NCBI GenBank assembly: GCA_013368375.1
Contig: JAACJP010000058.1
Span: 62,001 to 126,000 of the forward strand
From: Tricholomella constricta
Taxonomy: Eukaryota; Basidiomycota; Agaricomycetes; Agaricales; Lyophyllaceae
Direction of reading: 5' to 3'
DNA: 64,000 nt
Part shown: positions 55,220 through 64,000 of the stretch, piece after piece
Position numbering within the stretch: position 1 is the stretch's first letter
Layout: the number at the start of each line of letters is the position of its first letter
The notes under the pieces: generated by a model
Databases searched by the model: none
What the model was told of the DNA's origin: nothing
What the model saw: the letters and a program-made list of their open reading frames with translations, nothing else
Translations under genes and position numbers: made by a program

Positions 55220-56440
55220 ATGTCCGACTTCGGTGAATTTGACACGCCTCCGTCTCCTGCTGCGCTCACGCCAGAGGAACGACTGGTGAGCCTTGAAACC
55301 GCAATGTCGGCTCTCTCACAATCCAACACCACCAACTCGGCCACCATGGACCGCATCGCCGCTCTTTTAGATACCATCGTTTTGGGGAACCCCTCCGCTG
55401 CCTCCCCAGCAGCACCTACGACCCCCGCGACGCCGGCGCAGCCCCTGCCGACGTCCCCTCCCCTTCCGCGATCAGGATCGCACATTCGGCCGTCGCCCCC
55501 TCCCGTGTACGACGGCGCTCGATCGGGCGGCCGCGCCTTCTGGAACGCGTGCCAGCTCTACTTCTCCCTGAGCGTCGGACAGTTCGCCGACGACCACGCC
55601 CGAATCAGCTGGGTGTTGTCATACATGCAACACGGTCGCGCCGCCGACTTCGTCGGTCGGGTCTTTCAGTATGGGTCGGTAAAGCGCGCATTCCCGACCT
55701 GGAAGGACTTCGCGTCGAACTTCGAAAAGGAGTTCTTCCTGTTCGACGAAGTCGCCGACGCTGCGCTCACCCTTGAGTCGACAGCGTACTTCCAGAATGG
55801 GCGCACCATCGACGAGTACATCGACTCGTTCAAGGCGCTGTGGATCAAGGCCGACTACCCAGACGGCCGCCATCTGGTCCTCAAATTCCGTCGGGGCATG
55901 GACCCGAAGCTCTCAAGGAGGCTTGGGAGCATCACCACGGGTCGGCCCGACGACTCCAAGATTGAGGACTGGCTAGCGATTGCCCGCTCCCAGGACTTCA
56001 TCATGAGGACCGAGGAGGACTTCCACCGTCGGTCGGCTCCGACAGTTCCGACTGCGAGTCGCCCGACTGCCCCCATTCCGATGCCTGTGGTCGCGCCCAT
56101 GCTCCGATGGCGAACCACTGCCCCACCGACCGCTCCCGTTCGTGTGTCGGCACCGGCGCACTCTCTCAGCACGCCCGTGACGCCGTCTCTTCCCCCAGGT
56201 GTCCCTATGGACATCGACCGGCTCCGCGGACGTCCTGTTCAGGACGACACCTGTCGTCGATGCAAGCAGCCGGGGCACTTCTGGCGCGACTGCCCAAAGC
56301 GCTTTGACCTGCGCCACATCATGCCAGAGGAACTGGATGAGCTGATCATGCAACTACTGGCGCGCAAGGATGCGATCCCAGCTGACCCGACTCCCGAGTC
56401 GGCCGACCCGACCGCCTTGGCCACGGAAGAGGATTTTTAG
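55220..56440 (+). CDS. gag: Gypsy-1 Gag
   Basis: One frame of 406 residues from ATG 55220. The N-terminus is followed by a Pro/Ala-rich linker and the retrotransposon capsid core at about residues 95-260 (FWNACQLYFSLSVGQFADDH, YMQHGRAADFVG, AYFQNGRTIDEYIDSFKALW). A single CCHC zinc knuckle, CRRCKQPGHFWRDC, lies at about residues 343-356. Gag forms the particle and binds the element RNA. The stop TAG at 56438-56440 follows a run of five T; a -1 slip there leads directly into the pol frame. Confidence 0.92.
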   Translation: MSDFGEFDTPPSPAALTPEERLVSLETAMSALSQSNTTNSATMDRIAALLDTIVLGNPSAASPAAPTTPATPAQPLPTSPPLPRSGSHIRPSPPPVYDGARSGGRAFWNACQLYFSLSVGQFADDHARISWVLSYMQHGRAADFVGRVFQYGSVKRAFPTWKDFASNFEKEFFLFDEVADAALTLESTAYFQNGRTIDEYIDSFKALWIKADYPDGRHLVLKFRRGMDPKLSRRLGSITTGRPDDSKIEDWLAIARSQDFIMRTEEDFHRRSAPTVPTASRPTAPIPMPVVAPMLRWRTTAPPTAPVRVSAPAHSLSTPVTPSLPPGVPMDIDRLRGRPVQDDTCRRCKQPGHFWRDCPKRFDLRHIMPEELDELIMQLLARKDAIPADPTPESADPTALATEEDF

Positions 56441-59400
56441 TCGCACAACGGGTGAAAAGTACGCCCCCGTTGTCTAGTCGTAATCGGTTCGCCCCCCTAT
56501 CTGTAGAGTACCCCAGTATACTTAATATTGCTGCTACTTCTACGGGTGAACCAATCGACGAAGACGTACAATCCTCTCCTGACCAAACGCCATCTCCTTC
56601 GGTCGCTCCGACCGAGCCGACTGTACCGTCGCGTCGCGGACTACCGCGCTGGGAAAAGCGACTGCCCCGTCGCTTCGTGATCGCTGCCTCCCCCGACTCC
56701 TTATCCCTGTCGCTCAAGGTCGAGCTCGAGACCACCGACACCCAAGAGACGCATTCGCTCGCTGCCCTCGTTGACAGCGGGGCATCGGCCTGCTTCATCA
56801 ACGCTGCCTTCGTTGAAAAGCACAAGCTGAAGACGCGACGGCTGAATCGCCCGACACGTGCCTACAATGTTGACGGAACCCCTAATGAGGCGGGTGCCAT
56901 TGAATACGTCGTGGACGCAGTCTTACGTTACGACGGTCACTCCGAGCGCGTTCTGTTCGCGGTCGCGGGTATTGGAAAGCAGGATCTCATTCTCGGATTC
57001 ACCTGGCTCCGAGACCACAACCCCGACATTGATTGGGCAACGGGAAAGGTGAAAATGAGTAGAGCGCCGACACGTTGCGACACCTGCAAGGTTGAAGTCA
57101 AGGAGGAGCGTCGTTCACGCACCAAGCTGCGAGCCGCCATTCGGGCTTGTCGGGCGGAAGGCATCCCGACAGTCGAGCCCGACCTGCGAGCCCCGACCTG
57201 CCCCTACGTCGAAGACGACTCCGACACCGACGAGTTCCTCCCCTACACTCCGATCATGGAGGAACCCGATCCAGAGTCGGACGACTTCCTGGTGGAGACC
57301 TTCCTGAACGGCGATCGCATCTTTGCGACTGCGATCCACCCCCCTCCGACCGAAATGCACATTCGCGCCAGTCAAACGACATCGCAGCGACTCGCTGAGG
57401 CGCACGCCGCGAACTCTGCGCCTAAGTCATTCCGCGACGCCGTTCCGACCCACCTCCACGACTTTGAGGACGTTTTCTCCAAGGTCGCGTTCGACGAACT
57501 CCCCGATCGCAAACAGTGGGATCACGCGATTGAGTTGGAGCCAGGCGCTTCGCCGTCCGGCACCAAAGTCTACCCACTGTCGCCAGCGGAGCAAGTCGAG
57601 CTCGATGCGTTCCTCAAGGAGAACCTCGAGTCGGGTCGGATCCGTCCGTCGAAGTCGCCCATGGCTTCGCCAGTGTTCTTCATCAAGAAGAAGGATGGTG
57701 CGCTCCGGCTGGTGCAGGACTATCGGACGCTCAACGCGCTGACGGTGAAGAACCGGTACCCACTGCCGCTCATTAGCGAACTGGTGAACAACCTCCGCGG
57801 CGCGCGGTACTTCACCAAGCTGGACGTCCGATGGGGGTACAACAATGTTCGGATCAAGGAAGGCGACGAGTGGAAGGCAGCGTTTCGGACGAACCGCGGT
57901 CTCTTCGAGCCGCTCGTCATGTTCTTCGGCCTCACGAACAGCCCCGCCACATTCCAGACCATGATGAATGACATCTTCCGCGATCTGATCGCCGAGGGTG
58001 TTGTTTGCGTGTACCTCGACGATATCTTGATTTACACCAAGACTCTCGAGGAACACCGTCGGGTCGCGCGACTCGTGCTGGACCGACTCCGCGAACATAA
58101 GTTGTTCCTAAAACCCGAGAAATGCGAGTTTGAACAGACCAAGGTCGAGTATCTTGGGCTGATCATCTCGCACGGGCAAGCGGAAATGGATCCGGTCAAG
58201 GTCGCTGGAGTGTCGGAGTGGCCGGCGCCGAGGAACAAGAAAGAGGTGCAAGCGTTCTTGGGCTTCACCAATTTCTACCGACGGTTCATCCAGGATTTCT
58301 CGCACCACGCCCGACCCCTGTTTGATTTGACGGGCAAGGACGTTGCCTGGCGCTGGGAAGCGTCGGAGCAGTCGGCCTTTGACCTCCTGAAGTCTGCGAT
58401 CACGTCGCGACCGGTGCTTGCATTCCCCGACGACGACCGACCGTACCGCATCGAAGCTGACTCGTCCGACTTCGCGACGGGCGCGGTCCTGTCGCAAGAG
58501 TCGCCGTCCGATGGCAAGTGGCACCCGGTCGCGTTCTACTCGAAGAGCTTGAACGCAGTCGAGCGGAACTACGAGATCCACGACAAGGAGATGCTGGCGA
58601 TCATCCGGTCTCTGGAGGAGTGGCGACATTTTGTGGAAGGCGCAAAGCACAAGGTGGAGATCTTGACCGACCACAAGAACCTTGAGTACTTCCTCACCGC
58701 GAAGAAACTCAATCGGCGGCAAGCCCGCTGGTCGCTCTACCTTGCCAACTTCGACTTTACCCTCCACCACCGTCCGGGACGCAGCATGGGCAAACCCGAC
58801 GCCCTGTCGCGTCGCGCTGATCACGGCGACGGAAGTGGCGACAATGCCGACATTGTGCTCCTCAAACCCGAGTTCTTCGCGATTCGCGCGACCGAGGGTC
58901 TGGCACTGGTCGGAGAAGAAGACGATGTGCTGAAAGCGATCCGCAAGGGCAATCGCGACGGTGCACAGGAGGACGCGGTCGCGAAAGCGGCACAACTGGT
59001 CAAGGCATCCAAGACTGCCGGTCGCTCCCTACGCTTTGGCGAGTGGGGGGAGGAAGGTGGTCTGCTCACGTTCCGTGGACGGATCTATGTCCCGAACGTT
59101 CCTGACCTCCGCCGACGCATTGTGGAGCAGCATCATGACTCCAAGGTCGCCGGTCACCCGGGTCGCTGGAAGACGCTCGAGCTGGTGTCGCGCAACTACT
59201 GGTGGCCCCAGATGTCACGCTTCATCGGTTCATACACCAGCACCTGCGACATGTGCTTGCGCACAAAACCCCGCCGCCAACTCCCCGTCGGACAGCTGCA
59301 GCCGCTCCCAATTCCCGAAGGCCGATGGAATGTCGTATCGGTGGACTTCATCACCGAACTCCCCGAGTCCAATGGCCACGACGCGATCATGAACGTCGTA

Positions 59401-60477
59401 GATTCGGTCGGAAAGCGCGCGCATTTCATCGCATCGCACACGACCTGTTCGGCCTTGGGAGCCGCGAACCTCTACCGTCGCCACGTCTGGAAGCTCCACG
59501 GTCTCCCAGATGCCTTTGTCTCCGATCGAGGTCCACAGTTCGTCGCCGAATTCACGCGCGAACTGTACCGACTCCTGGGTATCAAGCTGTCGGCTTCGAC
59601 GGCGTACCACCCGCAGACCGACGGACAGACCGAGCGTGTCAATCAGGAGCTGGAACAGTTCTTGCGGGTCTTCTGCAACGAGCGCCAGAACGACTGGGAG
59701 GACCTCTTGCCCGACGCCGAATTCAGTTACAACAACCATGTACATTCGGCGACACAGCAGACCCCTTTCTTGCTCGACACTGGTCGGCATCCGCGCATGG
59801 GCTTCGAGCCTCGTCGGGGCGCTTCCAAGAACGAGTCGGCCGACGAGTTCGTGGAGCGCATGAAGGAAGCACAGGAGGAAGCCAAGGCGGCGCTTTCAAA
59901 GGCCAAAGACGACATGGAGCGGTATTACAATCAGCGACACGCCCCGACACCCGACTACCAGCCGGGTGACAAGGTGTACTTGGACGCGACCGACATTTCT
60001 ACGACCCGACCGTCTAAGAAATTATCGCATCGCTACCTTGGCCCTTTCGTCGTGCAAAGGCGAGTTGGCCCGCTCGCATACCGCCTCCTGCTGCCTCAGT
60101 CCATGAAACGCATCCACCCAGTCTTCCACGTCATAAAGCTTGTCCCCGCCGTCGCTGACCCAATCGAAGGTCGACAGTCCGACCCTCCGCCGCCACCAGA
60201 CATCATCGATGACGAACCCCACTACGAAGTCCACAAAATCCTCGACAGTCGCATCTTCCGCAAGAAACTTCAGTACAAGATCTTGTGGAAAGGCTACGGC
60301 TATGAAGAAGCTTCGTGGGAGCCCCGGGAGAACGTCGCCGCACCCGACCTGGTTCGCAAGTTCCACCGCGACAATCCTGATGCTGCGCGCCACATCCGTG
60401 GCATCTTCACTCTATCCCCCGCCGTCTTCGCCACCGTCACCCCGCACCGAGCCGTTGCGATTCAAAAGGGGGGGTGA
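56441..60477 (+). CDS. pol: Gypsy-1 Pol with chromodomain
   Basis: A 1341-codon open frame from 56452, with no ATG at its start, in the -1 frame relative to gag. Domains in order: aspartic protease (LVDSGAS, Asp at about residue 108, and DLILGFTWL); reverse transcriptase (FTKLDVRWGYNNVRIKEGDE and VYLDDILIYT, about residues 520-530); RNase H (RIEADSSDFATGAVL, about 660-790, with TDHKNLEYF and DALSRR); and integrase, with an HHCC zinc site (HHDSKVAGHPGR, CDMCLRTK) and catalytic residues in SVDFITELP, VSDRGPQFVAEF and TDGQTERVNQELEQFL. The C-terminal chromodomain is at about residues 1255-1310 (YEVHKILDSRIFRKKLQYKI, WKGYGYEEASWEP). Chromodomains of chromoviruses direct integration to marked chromatin. 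All catalytic residues are present and no stop interrupts the frame. Confidence 0.95.
60464..60477 (+). other. Polypurine tract of gypsy-1
   Basis: AAAAGGGGGGGTGA sits directly before the 3' LTR and includes the pol stop codon TGA (60475-60477). It is the expected primer site for plus-strand DNA synthesis. Confidence 0.75.
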
Positions 60478-60981
60478 TGTCAGGGGAACTCTCGTTCACG
60501 CTCTCCGACGCTCACAGATCGTTCCCCGACTCACGCGCTCGCCCCTGACTGACCGATCGCGATCCCGACCCGACGCTCCGACCCAAGCGTCGGTGTACAT
60601 ACTTACTCACTTCCTGTCGCTTCCCCTCACTCCCCGCGCGCGCCCGACGCCGATCCCGACCACCCGACATCCCGACGTCGGCTGCCCCGCCTCGTGCCCG
60701 TACCCTGGGCCACGAGGATCGGACAGCGTCGGGAACGTGTCCATACACGCGCCGCACACCATTCGTTACTATTACATGTACAGTACACTCTGGAGGACCG
60801 GCCCTCACGTCCTACACTCGTATATAGTCGGCCCCCTGGCATTTGGGAATCCTTTACACTATTCTCTTCGGATTCCCCCTTGCCAGGTAAGCCTTACTTA
60901 CATTCGTTACTGTACATCAATATAACTTCGGATTCCCCCTTGCCAGTGCGATAGCGCTCCACTGTAAGGGTTGCCCTAACA
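60478..60981 (+). repeat. Gypsy-1 3' LTR
   Basis: 504 bp, identical by eye to the 5' LTR at 54590-55093, followed by the target duplication CACCT. Confidence 0.93.
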
Positions 60982-61219
60982 CACCTGCTCCTCCCTCAAG
61001 CTCTGAAGGCTCGGGCATCCCAAAGGTCTGCAAACCGCGCATGTACGACGGAACCATCGGTCAGCTCAGTTTGTTCCTTTGAGAGATCAACAACGCCCTA
61101 CACCTTCAATGTCGCTCTCTTCCTACGGACTACGACAAAGTTTTGTACTTCAGTTTTTACCTCAAGGACGGATCACCAGCATTGTGGTATGCGAGTATCG
61201 AAAAGATGCACCCCGAACT
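60982..61219 (+). pseudogene. Gypsy-2 gag, middle part
   Basis: Continues the gag of 54296-54589 after gypsy-1: IPKVCKPRMYDGTIGQLSLF, then KVLYFSFYLKDGSPALWY and EKMHPEL. One TGA interrupts it (after QLSLFL). It is cut at GAACT, where a solo LTR is inserted, and resumes at 62180. Confidence 0.7.
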
Positions 61220-62184
61220 TGTTAGTGTCAGGGGAACTCCCGTTCGCGCTCTCCGACGCTCATTGGTCGTCCCCCGACTGCGCACGATCGCTCTCGTCCT
61301 GTTCCCGATCGCATCCCCAACGCTCCGATCCCAGCATCGTGTACATACTCCTACATACCCCTACACTCATTTAATCCTCTTCCTGACGTGTACCAACACC
61401 AATCCCGACAAACCTGACATCCCGACGTCGGCTGCCCGACCTCGTGCCCGTACCCTGCGCCACGAGGATCAGACAGTGTCGGGAACGTGTCCAGACATGC
61501 GCCGCTGACCATTCCCTGTCATTACATGTACAGTATACCGTAGAGGACCTGCCCTCACGTACATACATCGTATATAGTCGTTCCCCTGACATCTGGGAAT
61601 CTTTTAGTCTATTCTCTTTGGATTCTCCCTTGTCAGGTAGGCCTGCCTCTACTACATTCCTTACTGTACATAATATAACTTCAGATTCCCCCTTGTCAGT
61701 GTGATAGTGCTCCACTGTAGGGTTGCCCTAACAGTTAGAGGACGTCCGGATGGGCAAAGGCGAGCGAGGAGCTGCAAGCCGGCGCAAGCCAAGAGGGTCC
61801 TAAATGTGATCAAGTGAGCAATCAACAGTGCGAAACGTGAAGAGGGCGACAAGAGAGCAAGCTAAGAGTTGATCAATGTATAAACCCGAAGATACTGTTA
61901 TTGTTCAGGTTGGAGATAGAATATCTCCAACCCAGGCTTATATACTACATCACTGAGCCGGTGACTAAGGCGGTATGTAAAAGCGCTGACTACTGATGAG
62001 TAACAATTTCCAGCTGACTGATAGGGATCTAAGTAGTGGTGTCGGTGTGGGAGTAATAGCTACAAAAGGGGCGTAAGAACAGTATGGCGGTCAGCAAGTA
62101 TGTCTAAGGCGGGGCCATGGGGGCCGATGACAGAGAACAAGAGACTAAGCGATAATAGGAGTGGGCGCACCCCCTTACAGAACT
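61215..62184 (-). mobile_element. Solo LTR of another retrotransposon in gypsy-2 gag (itself interrupted)
   Basis: On the plus strand it runs from TGTTAGAGGACG-type sequence at 61220 to CCCCCTTACA at 62179 (TG...CA). The flanking GAACT at 61215-61219 and 62180-62184 is a 5-bp target duplication. Its own length is about 447 bp once the inner LTR (61226-61733 plus GTTAG) is removed. A TATATAAG on the minus strand near 61940-61950 suggests minus orientation. Joining the two flanks restores the gypsy-2 gag frame (MHPELFHDFCGF). The family of this LTR is not known. Confidence 0.8.
61221..61738 (+). mobile_element. Diverged gypsy-1-like solo LTR nested in another solo LTR
   Basis: The LTR is 61226-61733 (508 bp), from TGTCAGGGGAACTC to TTGCCCTAACA. 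It is clearly related to the gypsy-1 LTR but has many substitutions. The target duplication GTTAG is at 61221-61225 and 61734-61738. It is older than gypsy-1 or belongs to a sister subfamily. Confidence 0.9.
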
Positions 62185-62815
62185 CTTCCACGACTTTTGT
62201 GGATTCTATCAAGCATTTGTGGAACACATTGATGATACTGATAAACACGCTACTGCCCTCGCTAAGGTCCATAAGCTCAAGCAAGGACCCGAGCCGGCTG
62301 CCAATTATGTGTCTCGCTATCGCGAGATCATTGCTGACCTTAACTTTGATGAAGACTCCAAAATCGACAATTTCTACCCAGGACTCAAAGAAACCGTCAA
62401 GGATGCCATGGTTATTCCCCCTCATCCCAAGACCTTTAATGACTATGTGAAGATGATTATTTCTATTGACAATAGAATCCATTGTCGTCAAACGGAGGTC
62501 AAGGAACACCACATTAAGACTCCTAACCCTACTTCTCAACCTCGGCAACCTCCGGCTACCGCTCATGTGCCACACACTTTGTCTTCCTTGTCGTCCTCCG
62601 ACATCGTTCCAATGGAAGTTGACAGTATGCGCCGTGGAAAGGTTATGCCCGCTGAACGCGAGCATCGTCGAGCTAATAATCTTTGTTATTATTGCGGTCA
62701 AGGTACACACTCAGTTAATAACTGTCCCAATATGTCTGAGCATGCAAAGCGTGATATGAGGGCTAGACAAGCTAAATCTACGCCCAAGGCTGATCCCAAA
62801 TCGGGAAAAGCCTAA
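62180..62815 (+). pseudogene. Gypsy-2 gag, C-terminal part
   Basis: The frame continues from 61219 and encodes the second half of the capsid (FHDFCGFYQAFVEHIDDTDK, YVSRYREIIADLNFDEDSKI, FYPGLKETVKDAM) and a zinc knuckle (CYYCGQGTHSVNNCP). It ends at the stop 62813-62815. The pattern is typical of Ty3/gypsy Gag in basidiomycetes. The reading frame in this part is still open. Confidence 0.8.
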
Positions 62816-64000
62816 CCGGTCTCCCTTCAGAGGTCCAAGGGCTACCGGACAACAATGTAAGGACCCATCTGACCACTCTGGAGCTCATTGTCCATTTTCG
62901 GCTCGATAACGGGAGATGGACACATGTTTCCTCACTCCACGCACCTCGTTATAATTTTCCTACAGATACAAAAGCCTCGTCTCCCGACCATTTCTTTATT
63001 TTGGTTTCGCTCAATTTTCCAAATCACAAACCCGTCAAGACTTTTGCCCTCATCGACTCAGGTGCTTTGGCATCTTGTATTTGGGATGTCTTCGCTATGC
63101 GACATTCTCTGCCACGATGCGCAAAGGAATTACCAATCCCAATAATAGCAGTGGACAACTGACCCATTGCCTCTGGACTCGTTTCCTCTGATGTAATTAC
63201 ACAACTAACGGTGGACAAACACTCCGAGTGCATCACACTAGGCATAGTTTCTGTCCCTTTCCCTGTTATTCTAGGTCTGGATTGGCTTTGCTGCCACAAT
63301 CCACATATCGATAGGGATAACCCCGATCTTACTCTTTCTTGCTGCAATCTCAAGCACACTTTTCTGGTTACGGTCCCCGCTAAAGGCTTTGGTCTTACAC
63401 GGCCCATTACTACACAAACCTCAATTCAAGCATGTCCTATTACCATGGCTGGCTTAGGCTTCGGTCTTGCCAACACCCCTATGTCTTCAGCACCAGCACT
63501 ATCACCAACACCACAACCACCTCCAACGTCAACACAATATCTCAAGTCTTTCATCAACTGGACTAGCTTTGGTCGCTCTATCTTCGACAATTCTATGCCC
63601 AAACCCAAGATCTTGGTTACAACTCCAAGAAGATTCCTCAAATATGCCAAGAATGTTCCAGTTTCGCTATTTCGTTTCCATCCAACAGGATCTCCCATCT
63701 ACGTCTGCGCACAGTTCCTTCAAACATCTCAAACGCGCGTTCACTTCTTATCCCGTTCTTCGACCCCAACAAACCGTCCACTCTGCCCTTCTTCACCAAC
63801 TTAGGTTTCTACCCTACCTTTTCTCCAAAATGTTCCAATCTTTCTACCGTCCCCGCTGCTGAAAACCTTGCTCAACTTTTAGATCAGATTCATGCTGAAC
63901 TTTGTGCCAAACTTCAGTATTTGCAAGAACGTCAAGAAAAAATATTCAACACTCGTGTTCTCCCTTCTCCAACTTATGTGCCCGACCAACTGGTGTGGTT
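62816..64000 (+). pseudogene. Gypsy-2 pol remnant with a large internal deletion
   Basis: Protease pieces appear in changing frames: FALIDSGALASCIW at about 63040-63080 and VILGLDWLCCHNPHID at about 63270-63310, with stops between. At about 63720-63770 a piece of the connection between reverse transcriptase and RNase H (FKHLKRAFTSYPVL) is visible. It is followed almost at once by the region upstream of the integrase end (LLDQIHAELCAKLQYLQERQ) and PTYVPDQLVW at the window edge. The reverse transcriptase core, RNase H and integrase core are missing, so an internal deletion of several kb has occurred. The element continues past the right edge. Confidence 0.75.

Larger units (their letters stand above)
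54585..60986 (+). mobile_element. Gypsy-1: apparently intact chromovirus (Ty3/gypsy, Tf1/sushi-like)
   Basis: The element proper is 54590-60981 (6392 bp), flanked by the 5-bp target duplication CACCT (54585-54589 and 60982-60986). The LTRs at 54590-55093 and 60478-60981 are each 504 bp and identical as far as I can read. Inside are gag, then pol with protease, reverse transcriptase, RNase H, integrase and a chromodomain, all open. A self-complementary primer-binding site and a purine tract are present. Identical LTRs and open frames mean a recent insertion and a possibly active element. It lies within the gag of an older element. Confidence 0.95.

Noticed and set aside
1..64000. CRISPR arrays, bacterial operons, ribosome-binding sites
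   Set aside because: Intron-rich eukaryotic DNA; no regularly spaced short repeats other than microsatellites were seen.

Overview
This window reads as nuclear DNA of a filamentous basidiomycete, probably an Agaricomycete. The genes are split by many 45-90 nt introns with GT-AG ends, a multicopper laccase is present, and the mobile elements are eukaryotic (chromovirus-type Ty3/gypsy, a LINE, MITEs). I built the gene models by joining open frames at splice sites that keep frame and restore family motifs. No tool was run.

Layout. Positions 1-8895 are a compact housekeeping block: a partial AT-hook protein gene (minus), naa20 (NatB catalytic subunit, plus) and iml1/DEPDC5 (GATOR1 subunit, minus, nine exons). 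The last two converge with 70 bp between stop codons. Positions 8896-12665 hold a decayed cutinase copy and a gene of the fungal family often mislabelled geranylgeranyl pyrophosphate synthetase. The single intron of that gene carries a Tc1/mariner-type MITE inserted exactly at its 3' splice site. Positions 12666-29500 are gene-poor, with one conserved low-complexity protein gene (21167-22225) and an 878-bp MITE with 8-bp target duplications. Positions 29501-42600 hold a G-domain GTPase gene, two small secreted cysteine-containing paralogues on the arms of a 1.35-kb inverted duplication, a UBP3/USP10-type deubiquitinase and a laccase.

Positions 43000-64000 are a transposon graveyard. From left to right they hold a 954-bp poly(A) retroposon with 16-bp target duplications; a LINE of about 7.2 kb on the minus strand split by a solo LTR; a USP-like cysteine peptidase frame; and an old Ty3/gypsy element (called gypsy-2 here). 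Gypsy-2 is broken by an apparently intact chromovirus (gypsy-1, identical LTRs) and by a second solo LTR that itself contains a third. Each insertion was dated by its target-site duplication.

How things fit together. Iml1, Naa20 and Ubp3 are unlinked cellular functions (TORC1 control, N-terminal acetylation, deubiquitination), with no operon-like logic. The most unusual signals are the MITE that preserved a splice site on insertion, the self-complementary primer-binding site of gypsy-1, and the paired secreted proteins with tandem splice donors.
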